This document shows positions 1 through 8,355 of a DNA stretch of 64,000 nucleotides, piece after piece (within the stretch, counting starts at the first letter, position 1; each line of letters starts with the position of its first letter). The notes beneath the pieces were generated by a model. The model was given only the letters and a program-made list of their open reading frames with translations. It had not been told where the DNA came from and did not search any database. The stretch covers positions 1 through 64,000 of the forward strand of contig NZ_VUNL01000003.1 in NCBI RefSeq assembly GCF_009697385.1, written 5' to 3'. The position numbers and the translations under genes were made by a program. Source of the DNA: Wylensekiella montiformis (GTDB lineage Bacteria; Bacillota; Negativicutes; Selenomonadales; Selenomonadaceae).

Positions 1-156
1 CTTCTGATGTGGTATGATAGACATGGCGATCGGGTCTCCTTTTGTAGAAGTTTGTTGCAACCAATATTCTACGGGATTCGGTCGCTTTTGTATATCCCTC
101 CAGTCTCACATCTATTGTAAACCTACAGGAGGGCGGTATGCTGTACATAACGCAGC

Positions 157-185
157 TTGTGTTTCTGCGCGTTTTGTGATATTAT
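157..185 (+). promoter_or_regulatory. Promoter candidate upstream of tig
   Basis: A TTGTGT -35-like box at 157-162 and TATTAT at 180-185 are separated by 17 bases, with an extended-10 TGA just before the -10 box. The predicted start lies about 75 bases before the tig start codon. The first 156 bases hold no gene I can support, only a 13-codon reading frame at 138 behind a good AGGAGG. Confidence 0.5.
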
Positions 186-269
186 GTCAAGAGTATGGCA
201 TAGTGGCGACTGAAATAGATCCCGGGTGCCTGCATGATGAATAGATATTACAGGAGGTCATTTTAGACA

Positions 270-1559
270 ATGAAAGTTACGGCAGAACAAGGAGAAAACC
301 AGCAGGTTACTCTTACCATTGAGGTTGAGGCAGCGGAGGTTTCCAAAGCGGCAGAGCGTGCAAGCAAGCAGCTTGCCAGCCGTGTCAGCATTCCCGGTTT
401 CCGGAAGGGCAAAGCGCCGCGCAAGATCGTAGAGCGTCATGTCGGGACGGAAGCGCTCATGCAGGAAGCTTTTGATCTCCTCGCTCCAAAAGCATTCAAC
501 GATGCTCTGGAGGAGCAGAAGATTGAGCCGGTAACCCGTCCGAATATCGATATTGTGACATTGGAAGATGGCAAGGATCTGGTCTTTAAGGCGACCGTCA
601 CGCCGCGCCCCGAAGTGAAGCTCGGCGAATACAAGGGACTGAAAGTGGAGAAGGCTGCGGTGGAGATCACCGACGAAGATGTCGAGAAGCAGCTCAAGAA
701 TTTCCAGGATCGTCAGGGCAAGATGGTGGATGCACCGGAAGGCGCTGCCGTCGCCGATGGTGACTTCACGACGCTGGATTTTGAAGGCTTCGTCGATGGC
801 GAGGCTTTCGAGGGCGGAAAAGGCAAGGATTATCCGCTCCAGATTGGTTCCGGCAGCTTTATTCCGGGCTTTGAGGAACAGCTGATCGGCGTTAAGGTCG
901 GTGAGGAAAAAGAAGTTCAGGTCAAGTTCCCGGAAGAATACCATGCGAAGGAACTGGCCGGCAAGGATGCGACTTTTAAATGCACCATCCGCAGCATCAA
1001 GCATAAAGAACTTCCGGCGATCGATGATGAACTGGCTAAGAAAGTCAGCACTTTCCAGACGCTGGATGAACTCAAGGCGGATATTCGCAAGAATTTGCAG
1101 GAGAATGCGGAGCGCAAGGCTGAAAATGACCGGAACAGCGCTGCCATTGAGCAGGCTACGGAAAATATCACAGTGGATATTCCTGCCGTCATGATTGACA
1201 ACCGTGTAACGGCCATGATTCAGGAGATGGCCATGCGCCTTGAACAGCAGGGAATGAAGCTGGATCAGTATCTGCAGTATGCTGGTACGGATATCGCGAA
1301 GATTCGCGAGGATTATCGTGAGACTGCGGAGAAGAATGTAAAGACCGACCTTATGTTGGAGGAAGTAGCTAAGGCTGAGGATATCAAGGTCGAAGGGAAG
1401 GATCTGGATGCTGAGGTTGCCGCCATGGCTGCCGCTTATGGTGCTACGCCGCAGCAGGTTCAGAAGATTATCAAGGAACAGGGCCGTGTTGGCGATCTGG
1501 CTGCTTCGGTGCTTCGCAAGAAGACGGCACAGTTTATCATCGACCATATCGCCGAGTGA
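270..1559 (+). CDS. tig: Trigger factor, ribosome-associated chaperone
   Basis: Ribosome-bound peptidyl-prolyl isomerase and chaperone that meets nascent chains at the exit tunnel. The 429-residue length is typical. The ribosome-docking signature GFRKGKAP is at residues 43-50, followed by an FKBP-type PPIase domain (about 160-245, with DFEGFVDGEAFEGG and GSGSFIPGFEEQL), then the helical C-terminal chaperone arms. An AGGAGG lies 12 bases before the ATG. It is followed 27 bases later by clpP, giving the Firmicutes arrangement tig-clpP-clpX-lon that couples nascent-chain folding with proteolysis. The reverse strand also holds a long open frame here, which is a coding shadow. Confidence 0.97.
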   Translation: MKVTAEQGENQQVTLTIEVEAAEVSKAAERASKQLASRVSIPGFRKGKAPRKIVERHVGTEALMQEAFDLLAPKAFNDALEEQKIEPVTRPNIDIVTLEDGKDLVFKATVTPRPEVKLGEYKGLKVEKAAVEITDEDVEKQLKNFQDRQGKMVDAPEGAAVADGDFTTLDFEGFVDGEAFEGGKGKDYPLQIGSGSFIPGFEEQLIGVKVGEEKEVQVKFPEEYHAKELAGKDATFKCTIRSIKHKELPAIDDELAKKVSTFQTLDELKADIRKNLQENAERKAENDRNSAAIEQATENITVDIPAVMIDNRVTAMIQEMAMRLEQQGMKLDQYLQYAGTDIAKIREDYRETAEKNVKTDLMLEEVAKAEDIKVEGKDLDAEVAAMAAAYGATPQQVQKIIKEQGRVGDLAASVLRKKTAQFIIDHIAE

Positions 1560-1586
1560 TCGTGCCCTTGTAGTGGGGGAATTCCA

Positions 1587-2198
1587 ATGAGTTATGTACC
1601 AATGGTAGTAGAGCAGTCGAATCGCGGTGAGCGGGCGTATGACATATATTCCCGCCTGCTGAAGGATCGCATCATTTTTCTGGGCGGGCCGATCGACGAT
1701 AATGTAGCGAATGTAGTTGTGGCACAGCTTCTTTTTCTGGAGTCTGAAGACCCGGATAAGGATATTCACCTCTATATTAACAGCCCGGGCGGTGTGGTTA
1801 CTGCCGGATTGGCTATCTACGACACCATGCAGTATATCAAACCGGATGTTTCGACGATCTGCATCGGACAGGCTGCCAGCATGGGCGCAGTCCTTCTGAC
1901 CGCCGGGGCAAAGGGCAAACGTTTTGCTCTTCCCAATGCGCGAATCATGATCCATCAGCCGCTGGGCGGTGCGCAGGGACAATCTACGGATATTCAGATT
2001 CAGGCGCGGGAGATTCAGCGTATTCGCGATAATATTAATACCATCTTTGTCCAGACAACTGGAAAAGACATGGAGCAGATTATTGCGGATACCGAGCGCG
2101 ACAATTTTATGACGGCACAGGAAGCCAAAAAATATGGCATCGTTGACGAAGTGATTACCCGCCCGAAAAAAGGCAGGAAATCGGAAACGAAGGACTAA
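1587..2198 (+). CDS. clpP: ATP-dependent Clp protease proteolytic subunit ClpP
   Basis: Serine peptidase that forms the double-heptamer degradation chamber fed by ClpX. The 203 residues match the family. The catalytic triad is visible as Ser98 ([11 protein letters not shown]), His123 (MIHQPLGG) and Asp172 (DTERDNF), in register with the standard Ser-His-Asp triad. A short N-terminal loop precedes the first strand, as in other ClpPs. It lies between tig and clpX with gaps of 27 and 12 bases, so all three are probably co-transcribed. Confidence 0.97.
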   Translation: MSYVPMVVEQSNRGERAYDIYSRLLKDRIIFLGGPIDDNVANVVVAQLLFLESEDPDKDIHLYINSPGGVVTAGLAIYDTMQYIKPDVSTICIGQAASMGAVLLTAGAKGKRFALPNARIMIHQPLGGAQGQSTDIQIQAREIQRIRDNINTIFVQTTGKDMEQIIADTERDNFMTAQEAKKYGIVDEVITRPKKGRKSETKD

Positions 2199-2210
2199 GG
2201 GGGTGTCATA

Positions 2211-3473
2211 TTGAAGTTTGGGGATGAAAAAGGACAGCTGAAGTGTTCATTCTGCGGCAAAACGCAGGAACAGGTGCGCAAGCTGGTCGCCGGCCCCGGT
2301 GTCTATATCTGCGATGAATGTATTGAACTTTGCAATGAGATTATTGCAGAGGAGTTCAGTGAAGATGTAGAGGTGGAGCTGAAGGACGTCCCAAAACCGA
2401 AGGACATCCGGGCTACGCTGGATCAGTATGTGATTGGTCAGGACGAGGCCAAGAAAAGCTTGTCGGTTGCTGTATACAACCATTATAAGCGGATTAACCG
2501 GGGGCTGGTAAAGGCTGATGATGTAGAACTGCAAAAGTCCAACATTCTTATGCTCGGCCCGACCGGAAGCGGAAAGACACTTCTGGCACAAACTCTGGCC
2601 AGAATCCTGAATGTTCCGTTTGCTATCGCTGATGCAACAGCACTGACAGAGGCCGGTTATGTGGGAGAGGATGTAGAAAACATTCTTCTCAAGTTGATTC
2701 AGGCCGCAGATTATGACATCGAAAAGGCAGAGCGCGGCATTATCTATATTGATGAAATCGATAAGATTGCCCGCAAGTCAGAAAATCCATCCATTACCCG
2801 GGATGTTTCCGGGGAAGGTGTGCAGCAGGCACTGCTGAAGATTCTTGAGGGAACCGTAGCGTCTGTTCCGCCGCAGGGGGGACGCAAGCATCCGCATCAG
2901 GATCTGATTCAGATCGATACGACGAACATTCTGTTTATCTGCGGCGGTGCGTTCGATGGCATTGAAAAGGTGATCGAGGCCCGCATCGGGCAGAAACAGA
3001 TGGGATTCGGCGCCAATATTCGTTCGAGAAAACAGCGTAATGTCGGCGACATTCTGCGTAAACTTCTTCCTGAAGACCTGCTCAAGCATGGGTTGATTCC
3101 GGAATTCATCGGCCGTCTTCCTGTCGTAGTGACTTTGGAGTCATTGGATGAAGATGCGTTGGTCAGTATCCTGACCGAGCCGAAAAATGCGCTGGTCAAA
3201 CAGTATCAGAAGCTGCTGGAAATGGATGGAGTGAAACTGACCTTTGATGACGACGCCCTGCGTCAGATTGCCAAGGAAGCTTTGAAGCGAAAGACTGGCG
3301 CGCGTGGCCTCCGTTCCATCATTGAAGCGATTATGCGAAATGTCATGTATGAAGTACCGTCTGTGGAAGGTGTAACAGCCTGCCGGGTGACGAAAGATAC
3401 AGTCAGCAGCAGGAAGGATCCTGTACTGACCATTGACAAAACGCTCAAAAACAGCAAAGCAGAGACTGCCTGA
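2211..3473 (+). CDS. clpX: ATP-dependent Clp protease ATP-binding subunit ClpX
   Basis: AAA+ unfoldase that delivers substrates to ClpP. The N-terminal zinc-binding domain uses Cys12, Cys15, Cys34 and Cys37. The AAA+ core carries Walker A GPTGSGKT and Walker [11 protein letters not shown], and the ClpP-docking loop reads MGFGAN where many orthologues have IGF. The start is a TTG at 2211, six bases after AAGGGGGTG, and no better ATG precedes the zinc finger. The 420-residue length is normal. A short hairpin separates it from lon. Confidence 0.97.
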   Translation: MKFGDEKGQLKCSFCGKTQEQVRKLVAGPGVYICDECIELCNEIIAEEFSEDVEVELKDVPKPKDIRATLDQYVIGQDEAKKSLSVAVYNHYKRINRGLVKADDVELQKSNILMLGPTGSGKTLLAQTLARILNVPFAIADATALTEAGYVGEDVENILLKLIQAADYDIEKAERGIIYIDEIDKIARKSENPSITRDVSGEGVQQALLKILEGTVASVPPQGGRKHPHQDLIQIDTTNILFICGGAFDGIEKVIEARIGQKQMGFGANIRSRKQRNVGDILRKLLPEDLLKHGLIPEFIGRLPVVVTLESLDEDALVSILTEPKNALVKQYQKLLEMDGVKLTFDDDALRQIAKEALKRKTGARGLRSIIEAIMRNVMYEVPSVEGVTACRVTKDTVSSRKDPVLTIDKTLKNSKAETA

Positions 3474-3490
3474 TGGCAGCATAGGGACAG

Positions 3491-3521
3491 GGCGCTGCAG
3501 AGGCAGCGCCTTGTTGCTTTT
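3491..3521 (+). terminator. Hairpin between clpX and lon
   Basis: An 8-bp GC-rich stem (GGCGCTGC at 3491-3498 pairing with GCAGCGCC at 3503-3510) is followed by a U-rich stretch. It may end clpX transcripts in part, lowering lon expression relative to clpX, since lon has no obvious strong promoter in the 79-base gap. Confidence 0.6.
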
Positions 3522-3552
3522 AGATATTCAAAGAAATGAGGAGGGAAAGAAG

Positions 3553-5859
3553 ATGGCTGAGAACAAGACTTTGCCCTTGCTGCCGCTGCGTGGCATGATG
3601 ATCTTCCCCTATATGATGATTCATCTGGATGCCGGACGTGAACGATCCATGGCGGCATTGGAACAGGCGATGGTCGAAGACCGCGAGATCATGCTGACGG
3701 CCCAGCTGGATGCAGAGGTGGATGAACCGACGCGTAAGGACTTGTATATGGTTGGTACGGTCGCGGAGATCCGGCAGCTGGTTAAGATGCCGGGCGGGAC
3801 GATCCGTGTTTTGGTAGAAGGCCAATGCCGTGCCATAATCCGCGATTATCGGGAGCTGGAAACTTATGCCGAAGTAGAGGTAGAAGAGTTCCCGGATCCG
3901 GTGGACACCTCCATGGAGATGGAGGCGTTGACGCGGGCGGTCATTCATCAGTTTGAAGAATGGGTCAGACTATCAAAAAAAATTCCGCCTGAGACACTGG
4001 TATCGGTGGCCATTATGGATGATGCCGGACGGCTGGCGGATCTCATTGCCAGTCATTTGAATTTAAAGCTGGAGACGAGACAGGAACTGCTGGCAGCAAT
4101 TCCTGTACACGATCGATTGGAAACGCTGTATCAAATTCTGACTCGTGAGTTGGAGATCCTGAAGCTGGAACAGAAAATCGGCAATAAAGTCCGCAGACAG
4201 ATGGATAAGATACAAAAGGACTACTACTTGCGTGAACAAATCAAAGCCATCCGCGAAGAGTTGGGAGATAAGGACGGCAGAACGGAAGAAATTGAAACGG
4301 CGCGCAGCCTTTTAAAAGCAGGAGATTATCCGGACCTTGTGCGTAGGGTCGTGGAAAAGGAACTGCGGCGGCTGGAAGGCATGAACAACATGAATGCGGA
4401 AACCAGTGTGATCCGCAATTATGTGGATTGCCTGCTGGATCTGCCATGGACCAATGCCTCGGAAGATAATGTAGATTTGGCTGAAGCAGAAAAGATACTT
4501 AATCGGGATCATTATGGACTGGAAAAGGTCAAGGATCGAATTTTGGATTATCTTGCCGTACACAAGCTGGCACAGGATAAAACCGCACCGATTCTTTGCC
4601 TGGTCGGACCTCCCGGCGTGGGAAAAACATCGCTGGCAGCTTCCGTGGCAAGGGCGACAGGGAGAAAATTTGTACGTGCTTCGTTGGGCGGCGTTCGTGA
4701 TGAAGCAGAAATTCGCGGGCATCGCCGTACCTATGTCGGAGCCATGCCGGGACGGATTATCGAAGGCATACGCAATGCAGGAACCTGCAATCCGGTATTC
4801 TTGCTGGATGAAGTAGACAAACTGGATATGGACTATCGCGGCGATCCTTCTGCCGCGCTGCTGGAAGTGCTGGATCCTGCACAGAATAGGACATTCAGCG
4901 ATCATTATGTGGAGCTTCCTTTCGATCTTTCGCATGTCCTGTGGATTGTGACAGCAAACAATCTTGGCAATATTCCTCGCCCGCTGCGCGACCGCATGGA
5001 GATCATTACCTTGTCCAGCTATACCGAGATCGAAAAGCTGGAAATTGCCAAACGGTATCTTGTAGCCCGCCAACGTGGGCAAAATGGCTTGTCCGCAAAG
5101 GATATCCGCTTTGGCGCCGGTGTTCTGGCTGAGATGATTGCGTCGTATACGCGGGAATCCGGTGTCCGTGAACTGGAGCGCATCATCGGCCGCGCATGCC
5201 GCAAGGCGGCGCGTCGGATCGTAGAGGGGGCGGAGAAACCAATCCGCATCAGCAAAAAGAATCTGACAGACTTTGTGGGAAAACCGAAATTTTTGGATAC
5301 GAAAGCATCCCGCAAGCCGCAGATCGGCGTAGTCACCGGCATGGCCTGGACGGAGGTCGGCGGAACGATTCTGCCGACGGAGGTCGCTGTGCTGAAGGGG
5401 AAGGGGAAACTGATCCTTACGGGACAGCTTGGCGATGTCATGCAGGAATCCGCTCAGGCAGGTTTGACATACATTCGCAGTCAGTCCGATCGGCTCAACC
5501 TGCCGCAGGATTTCTATGAAAAAGACGACATTCATATTCACCTTCCGGAGGGGGCTGTCCCGAAAGATGGCCCATCCGCCGGTATCACGATGGCAACGGC
5601 CATGGTGTCTGCTTTGACACAGCGCAAGGTTCGCAGTGATGTGGCCATGACGGGGGAAATTACACTGCGCGGAACGGTTCTTCCGATCGGCGGATTGAAG
5701 GAAAAGGTACTCGCCGCTTATCGTGAGGGCATGAAGACCATTATCCTGCCCAAAGACAATGAAAAGGATATTGAAGATATTCCCGCATCCGTTCGCGATA
5801 AACTGGAATTTGTCCCGGTTGAATCCATGGATCAGGTGCTTAAAACTGCATTGATGTAA
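3553..5859 (+). CDS. lon: Lon protease (LonA), ATP-dependent
   Basis: Cytosolic AAA+ serine protease that degrades misfolded and regulatory proteins. The 768 residues comprise the N-terminal substrate domain beginning with a proline/leucine-rich strand, a coiled-coil region (about 180-290), an AAA+ module with Walker A GPPGVGKT near residues 352-359 and FLLDEVDKL, and a C-terminal protease domain. The catalytic dyad is Ser675 (PKDGPSAGI) and Lys718 ([10 protein letters not shown]). I start at the ATG at 3553, which follows GAGGAGGGAAAG; the frame extends upstream into clpX but that part lacks Lon character. A terminator follows at once. Confidence 0.96.
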   Translation: MAENKTLPLLPLRGMMIFPYMMIHLDAGRERSMAALEQAMVEDREIMLTAQLDAEVDEPTRKDLYMVGTVAEIRQLVKMPGGTIRVLVEGQCRAIIRDYRELETYAEVEVEEFPDPVDTSMEMEALTRAVIHQFEEWVRLSKKIPPETLVSVAIMDDAGRLADLIASHLNLKLETRQELLAAIPVHDRLETLYQILTRELEILKLEQKIGNKVRRQMDKIQKDYYLREQIKAIREELGDKDGRTEEIETARSLLKAGDYPDLVRRVVEKELRRLEGMNNMNAETSVIRNYVDCLLDLPWTNASEDNVDLAEAEKILNRDHYGLEKVKDRILDYLAVHKLAQDKTAPILCLVGPPGVGKTSLAASVARATGRKFVRASLGGVRDEAEIRGHRRTYVGAMPGRIIEGIRNAGTCNPVFLLDEVDKLDMDYRGDPSAALLEVLDPAQNRTFSDHYVELPFDLSHVLWIVTANNLGNIPRPLRDRMEIITLSSYTEIEKLEIAKRYLVARQRGQNGLSAKDIRFGAGVLAEMIASYTRESGVRELERIIGRACRKAARRIVEGAEKPIRISKKNLTDFVGKPKFLDTKASRKPQIGVVTGMAWTEVGGTILPTEVAVLKGKGKLILTGQLGDVMQESAQAGLTYIRSQSDRLNLPQDFYEKDDIHIHLPEGAVPKDGPSAGITMATAMVSALTQRKVRSDVAMTGEITLRGTVLPIGGLKEKVLAAYREGMKTIILPKDNEKDIEDIPASVRDKLEFVPVESMDQVLKTALM

Positions 5860-5865
5860 GATAAG

Positions 5866-5897
5866 GAGCCTTCCTTTTGTACGGGAAGGCTCTCTTT
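5866..5897 (+). terminator. Intrinsic terminator after lon
   Basis: A perfect 9-bp stem (GAGCCTTCC at 5866-5874 with GGAAGGCTC at 5884-5892) is followed by TCTTT. It lies 7 bases after the lon stop and 18 bases before engB, so engB may depend on read-through. Confidence 0.7.
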
Positions 5898-5914
5898 ATG
5901 AAAGAGAGGACCGT

Positions 5915-6544
5915 ATGGAAGAAAAAGAAAGCGTGCTCATTACGCAGGGGCGCTATGTGGCTTCGGCAGTAAAAAAAGAACAATATCCGGAAACAGAGCG
6001 TCCGGAAATCGTATTCATCGGCCGGTCCAATGTTGGCAAATCTTCTCTGATCAATTCTTTGACAAGGGTCCGGAACCTCGCCCGGGTATCCGCACAGCCC
6101 GGAAAGACGCAGACGATCAACTTTTATGAAGTGGGATTAAAATGGCGTGAAGAAGAGAGGCGAAAGATCTTTTATCTGGTTGACTTGCCCGGCTATGGTT
6201 ATGCACGTACCGGAAAAGAGCAGCGCAAGATCTGGGCGAAATTTATCGAGGAATATCTGCTGACCTCACCGCGCCTTCTCTTTGTCTGTCAGCTGATCGA
6301 CATTCGTCATGAACCGATGGCTTCGGACTGCGATATGTTTCAATGGCTGGTCGAGCATCATATTCCCGTGCTGGTCGTTGCGACGAAGGCGGATAAAATC
6401 GGGAAAAATGCGCGGCAGAAAAATATCGCGCAAATCCGCCGCCGCTTTGGTGTACCGGATCTTTCGGTGTTGCCCTACTCTTCATTAAAAAATGAAGGGC
6501 GTTCAGATTTACTTGACGTGATCGGGGATTCTTTGATAGAATAA
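5915..6544 (+). CDS. engB: Ribosome biogenesis GTPase EngB (YsxC/YihA)
   Basis: TRAFAC-class GTPase needed for late large-subunit assembly. Of its 209 residues, the G1 motif GRSNVGKSS, G3 DLPGYGYA, G4 TKADKIG and a G5-like PYSS are all visible in the expected order. engB next to lon is a common arrangement in Firmicutes. The start ATG follows AGAGAGGA. It is followed after 63 bases by the AhbA/AhbB-like pair, possibly in the same transcript. Confidence 0.95.
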   Translation: MEEKESVLITQGRYVASAVKKEQYPETERPEIVFIGRSNVGKSSLINSLTRVRNLARVSAQPGKTQTINFYEVGLKWREEERRKIFYLVDLPGYGYARTGKEQRKIWAKFIEEYLLTSPRLLFVCQLIDIRHEPMASDCDMFQWLVEHHIPVLVVATKADKIGKNARQKNIAQIRRRFGVPDLSVLPYSSLKNEGRSDLLDVIGDSLIE

Positions 6545-6607
6545 AAGAGAAAGATGAATCCGATTCATATCTGACCGGACGACCGAAGAAATAGAGGAGA
6601 GGGAATC

Positions 6608-7066
6608 ATGACAGAGCTGACATCGTTCGACAAATCGCTGTTGAATCTACTGCAGGGGAATTTGCCCGTATGCAGCCATCCGTTTGCCCGGCTGGCAGAA
6701 GAACTCGGGTCGGATGAAGACACCGTGCTGTCCCGCCTGCGTGAGCTGAAACGGAACGGATATCTGCGCCGTATCGGTACGTTTTTCAACTCCGGGCGCT
6801 TGGGGTATAAAGGAACATTGGTTGCCCTGCGGGTGGATCCTGAGCGGCTTCAGGATGTAGCAGAGGCTGTGAACGGCTATCCGGGCGCGACGCATAATTA
6901 CGAGCGGGAGGGGCGTTATAATCTTTGGTTTACTTTGCTGACCCCCTGCGCCGAGATGGAAAAGCGAATCCTTGCCGAGGTGGAAGCATTGCCGGGTGTT
7001 GAGGATATATTGAACCTGAAGGCGAATAAGAAATATAAAATCAATGTGCAATTCAACCTGCATTGA
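6608..7066 (+). CDS. ahbA: Siroheme decarboxylase alpha-like subunit (AhbA/NirD-L type, AsnC-like fold)
   Basis: 152-residue protein with an N-terminal AsnC-type winged helix and a C-terminal RAM-like domain. Automatic pipelines call such proteins Lrp/AsnC regulators, but the C-terminal half carries YNLWFTL after a tyrosine-glutamate-arginine segment. That is a hallmark of the AhbA/NirD/NirL siroheme decarboxylases, which remove two carboxyl groups from siroheme in the alternative heme (or heme d1) pathway. The paired gene directly downstream supports this, because the enzyme is normally a two-subunit complex. A role as a transcription regulator cannot be excluded; no other heme gene is visible in the window. 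Confidence 0.72.
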   Translation: MTELTSFDKSLLNLLQGNLPVCSHPFARLAEELGSDEDTVLSRLRELKRNGYLRRIGTFFNSGRLGYKGTLVALRVDPERLQDVAEAVNGYPGATHNYEREGRYNLWFTLLTPCAEMEKRILAEVEALPGVEDILNLKANKKYKINVQFNLH

Positions 7067-7089
7067 GACAGAAGTTAAGGATGGATGTT

Positions 7090-7578
7090 ATGGCGCAGGA
7101 TGATACAATGACTGAACTGGATAAAAAGATTGTCCGTGCCCTGCAGGAGGATTTTCCGTTGGTGGCCGAGCCTTATCAGGTTTTGGCGGATCAGGTTGGC
7201 ATTTCCAAGGAGCTCTTGTTGGAGCGGGTCAAAGACTTGGAACAGCGCAAGGTAATCCGGAAAATGGGAGCGGTGCTTTGCCATCGGGAAGTCGGCTTTT
7301 CGGCCAATGTTCTGGTGGCCTGGGTATGTCCTTCTGCGCGTCTGGACGAAGTGGCTGCAAAGATGGCGCAGAGCCCTTCGGTCTCACACTGCTACGACCG
7401 GAATACCGCGCCGGACTGGCCTTACAATCTTTATACCATGGTGCATGGACACAGTCGTCAGGAATGTGAAGCTATCGTTGCCCGACTGGGAAAGATGTGC
7501 GGCATCGATGAGCATGTTATGCTGTATTCTAAAAAAGAATGGAAAAAGACTTCCATGAAGTATTTTATGGAAAAATAA
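7090..7578 (+). CDS. ahbB: Siroheme decarboxylase beta-like subunit (AhbB type)
   Basis: Partner of the preceding gene, with the same AsnC-like two-domain plan. The segment around WPYNLYTMVHG with a nearby HCYDR matches the AhbB/NirG subfamily, where these residues line the siroheme pocket. I chose the ATG at 7090 (162 residues), preceded by AAGGA at suitable distance. The frame is open back to a TTG at 7063 overlapping the ahbA stop, and an ATG at 7081 is also possible. The stop is followed within 4 bases by a very long hairpin, so this is the end of the transcription unit. Confidence 0.7.
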   Translation: MAQDDTMTELDKKIVRALQEDFPLVAEPYQVLADQVGISKELLLERVKDLEQRKVIRKMGAVLCHREVGFSANVLVAWVCPSARLDEVAAKMAQSPSVSHCYDRNTAPDWPYNLYTMVHGHSRQECEAIVARLGKMCGIDEHVMLYSKKEWKKTSMKYFMEK

Positions 7579-7581
7579 AGT

Positions 7582-7646
7582 ATGCGAAAGCCCCCGTAAA
7601 AGCCAGCAACGACAAGCGTTGTCGCCTTTTACGGGGGCTTTCGCAT
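7582..7646 (+). terminator. Very long perfect inverted repeat / terminator
   Basis: A 21-bp perfect stem (7582-7602 with 7626-7646) contains a CCCCCG run, and a second small hairpin (CGACAA at 7610-7615 with TTGTCG at 7619-7624) sits in the loop. It follows ahbB by 4 bases. It is longer than a normal terminator and lacks a clean U-tract on the plus strand, so it may be a bidirectional terminator, a REP-like element or a processed small RNA. Confidence 0.6.
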
Positions 7647-7713
7647 AGGCCTCGCTTGCTTATTATTTGGCGCAATAAGCACCAATAAGCACCTGACCAT
7701 GTACCTGATTTTG

Positions 7714-7757
7714 AAGAGCACCCCGTTGGCCGATTCGCCAGCGGGGTGCTCTTGCTG
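7714..7757 (+). terminator. Second terminator-like hairpin
   Basis: A 12-bp stem (AAGAGCACCCCG at 7714-7725 with a GGGGTGCTCTT arm ending at 7753) is extended inside by GGC/GCC pairing, followed by a T-poor tail. With the preceding element it fills the 220-base gap between ahbB and the next frame. The stretch 7647-7713 between the hairpins holds nothing recognisable. Confidence 0.55.
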
Positions 7758-7798
7758 TTAAGAAAAAATCCTCTTTTGTCTTATGGGGGGGAACATTT

Positions 7799-8224
7799 AT
7801 GCTATACTTTGGGCATCCTAATTTGCCGCGGCTGAAACGCTATATTGTTGTTTTTTTTATGCTATTTATGATCGAGGTGATGGGCGGCAGTTTCTGTGGC
7901 TGGACACAGCTTAATTATTCGCACGATGTCTATATCATGCTGCTGCCGCTTACCTATTGTGTTTTCCTTTATACGAAGGCAGTCCGGCTTCCGGATTCGC
8001 CGGTCTGGGGATATCTGAGAAAGCAGAGTATGTTTATCTTCTATATTCATGCGTGGTGGCTTGTTCTGGCGGGGGTTGCTTTTGGTGAATCAAAACATGC
8101 TTTCGTCCATTTGGGGTCGCTGGGGGTATATCTGATAGCTCTTGGACTATCTGTTCTGACGAGTCATATCCTCATCGTTTTGAGCTGGAAGGAAAAGTTC
8201 TCCTATCTAAAGTATTTGTCCTGA
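7799..8224 (+). pseudogene. C-terminal fragment of an acyltransferase-3 family membrane protein
   Basis: 141 residues with about four hydrophobic segments (roughly 17-37, 44-60, 73-95, 108-128). The block LRKQSMFIFYIHAWW resembles the last transmembrane helices of acyltransferase-3 (OafA/WecH-like) proteins, which are normally 330-380 residues and carry the catalytic histidine near the N terminus. That N-terminal half is absent, and upstream are only two hairpins. A run of G (7785-7791) could act as a ribosome binding site, so a short protein may still be made. I read it as a decayed remnant; a small independent membrane protein is the alternative. Confidence 0.5.
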
Positions 8225-8247
8225 TCTCGTTGAACGCTGATGGAAGG

Positions 8248-8276
8248 TTGAAAAATCCTGTGGGGAACGATATGAT
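8248..8276 (+). promoter_or_regulatory. Sigma-A promoter for the GH13 gene
   Basis: TTGAAA at 8248-8253, a 17-base spacer and TATGAT at 8271-8276 lie about 80 bases before the chosen start codon of the glucosidase. Confidence 0.65.
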
Positions 8277-8355
8277 AGAGACAAGAACCATGGTGTAGGA
8301 TTAGAGACGATTGCACATGGATGAGGAAGGATGTTCCGCGGAAAGGGTGGTATGG

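Noticed and set aside
14..244. 76-codon frame before tig
   Set aside because: No ribosome binding site, Cys-rich unlikely composition, overlaps the tig promoter.
258..1982. 574-codon minus-strand frame opposite tig and clpP
   Set aside because: Both plus-strand genes are certain; the reverse translation has no domain pattern and comes from codon bias.
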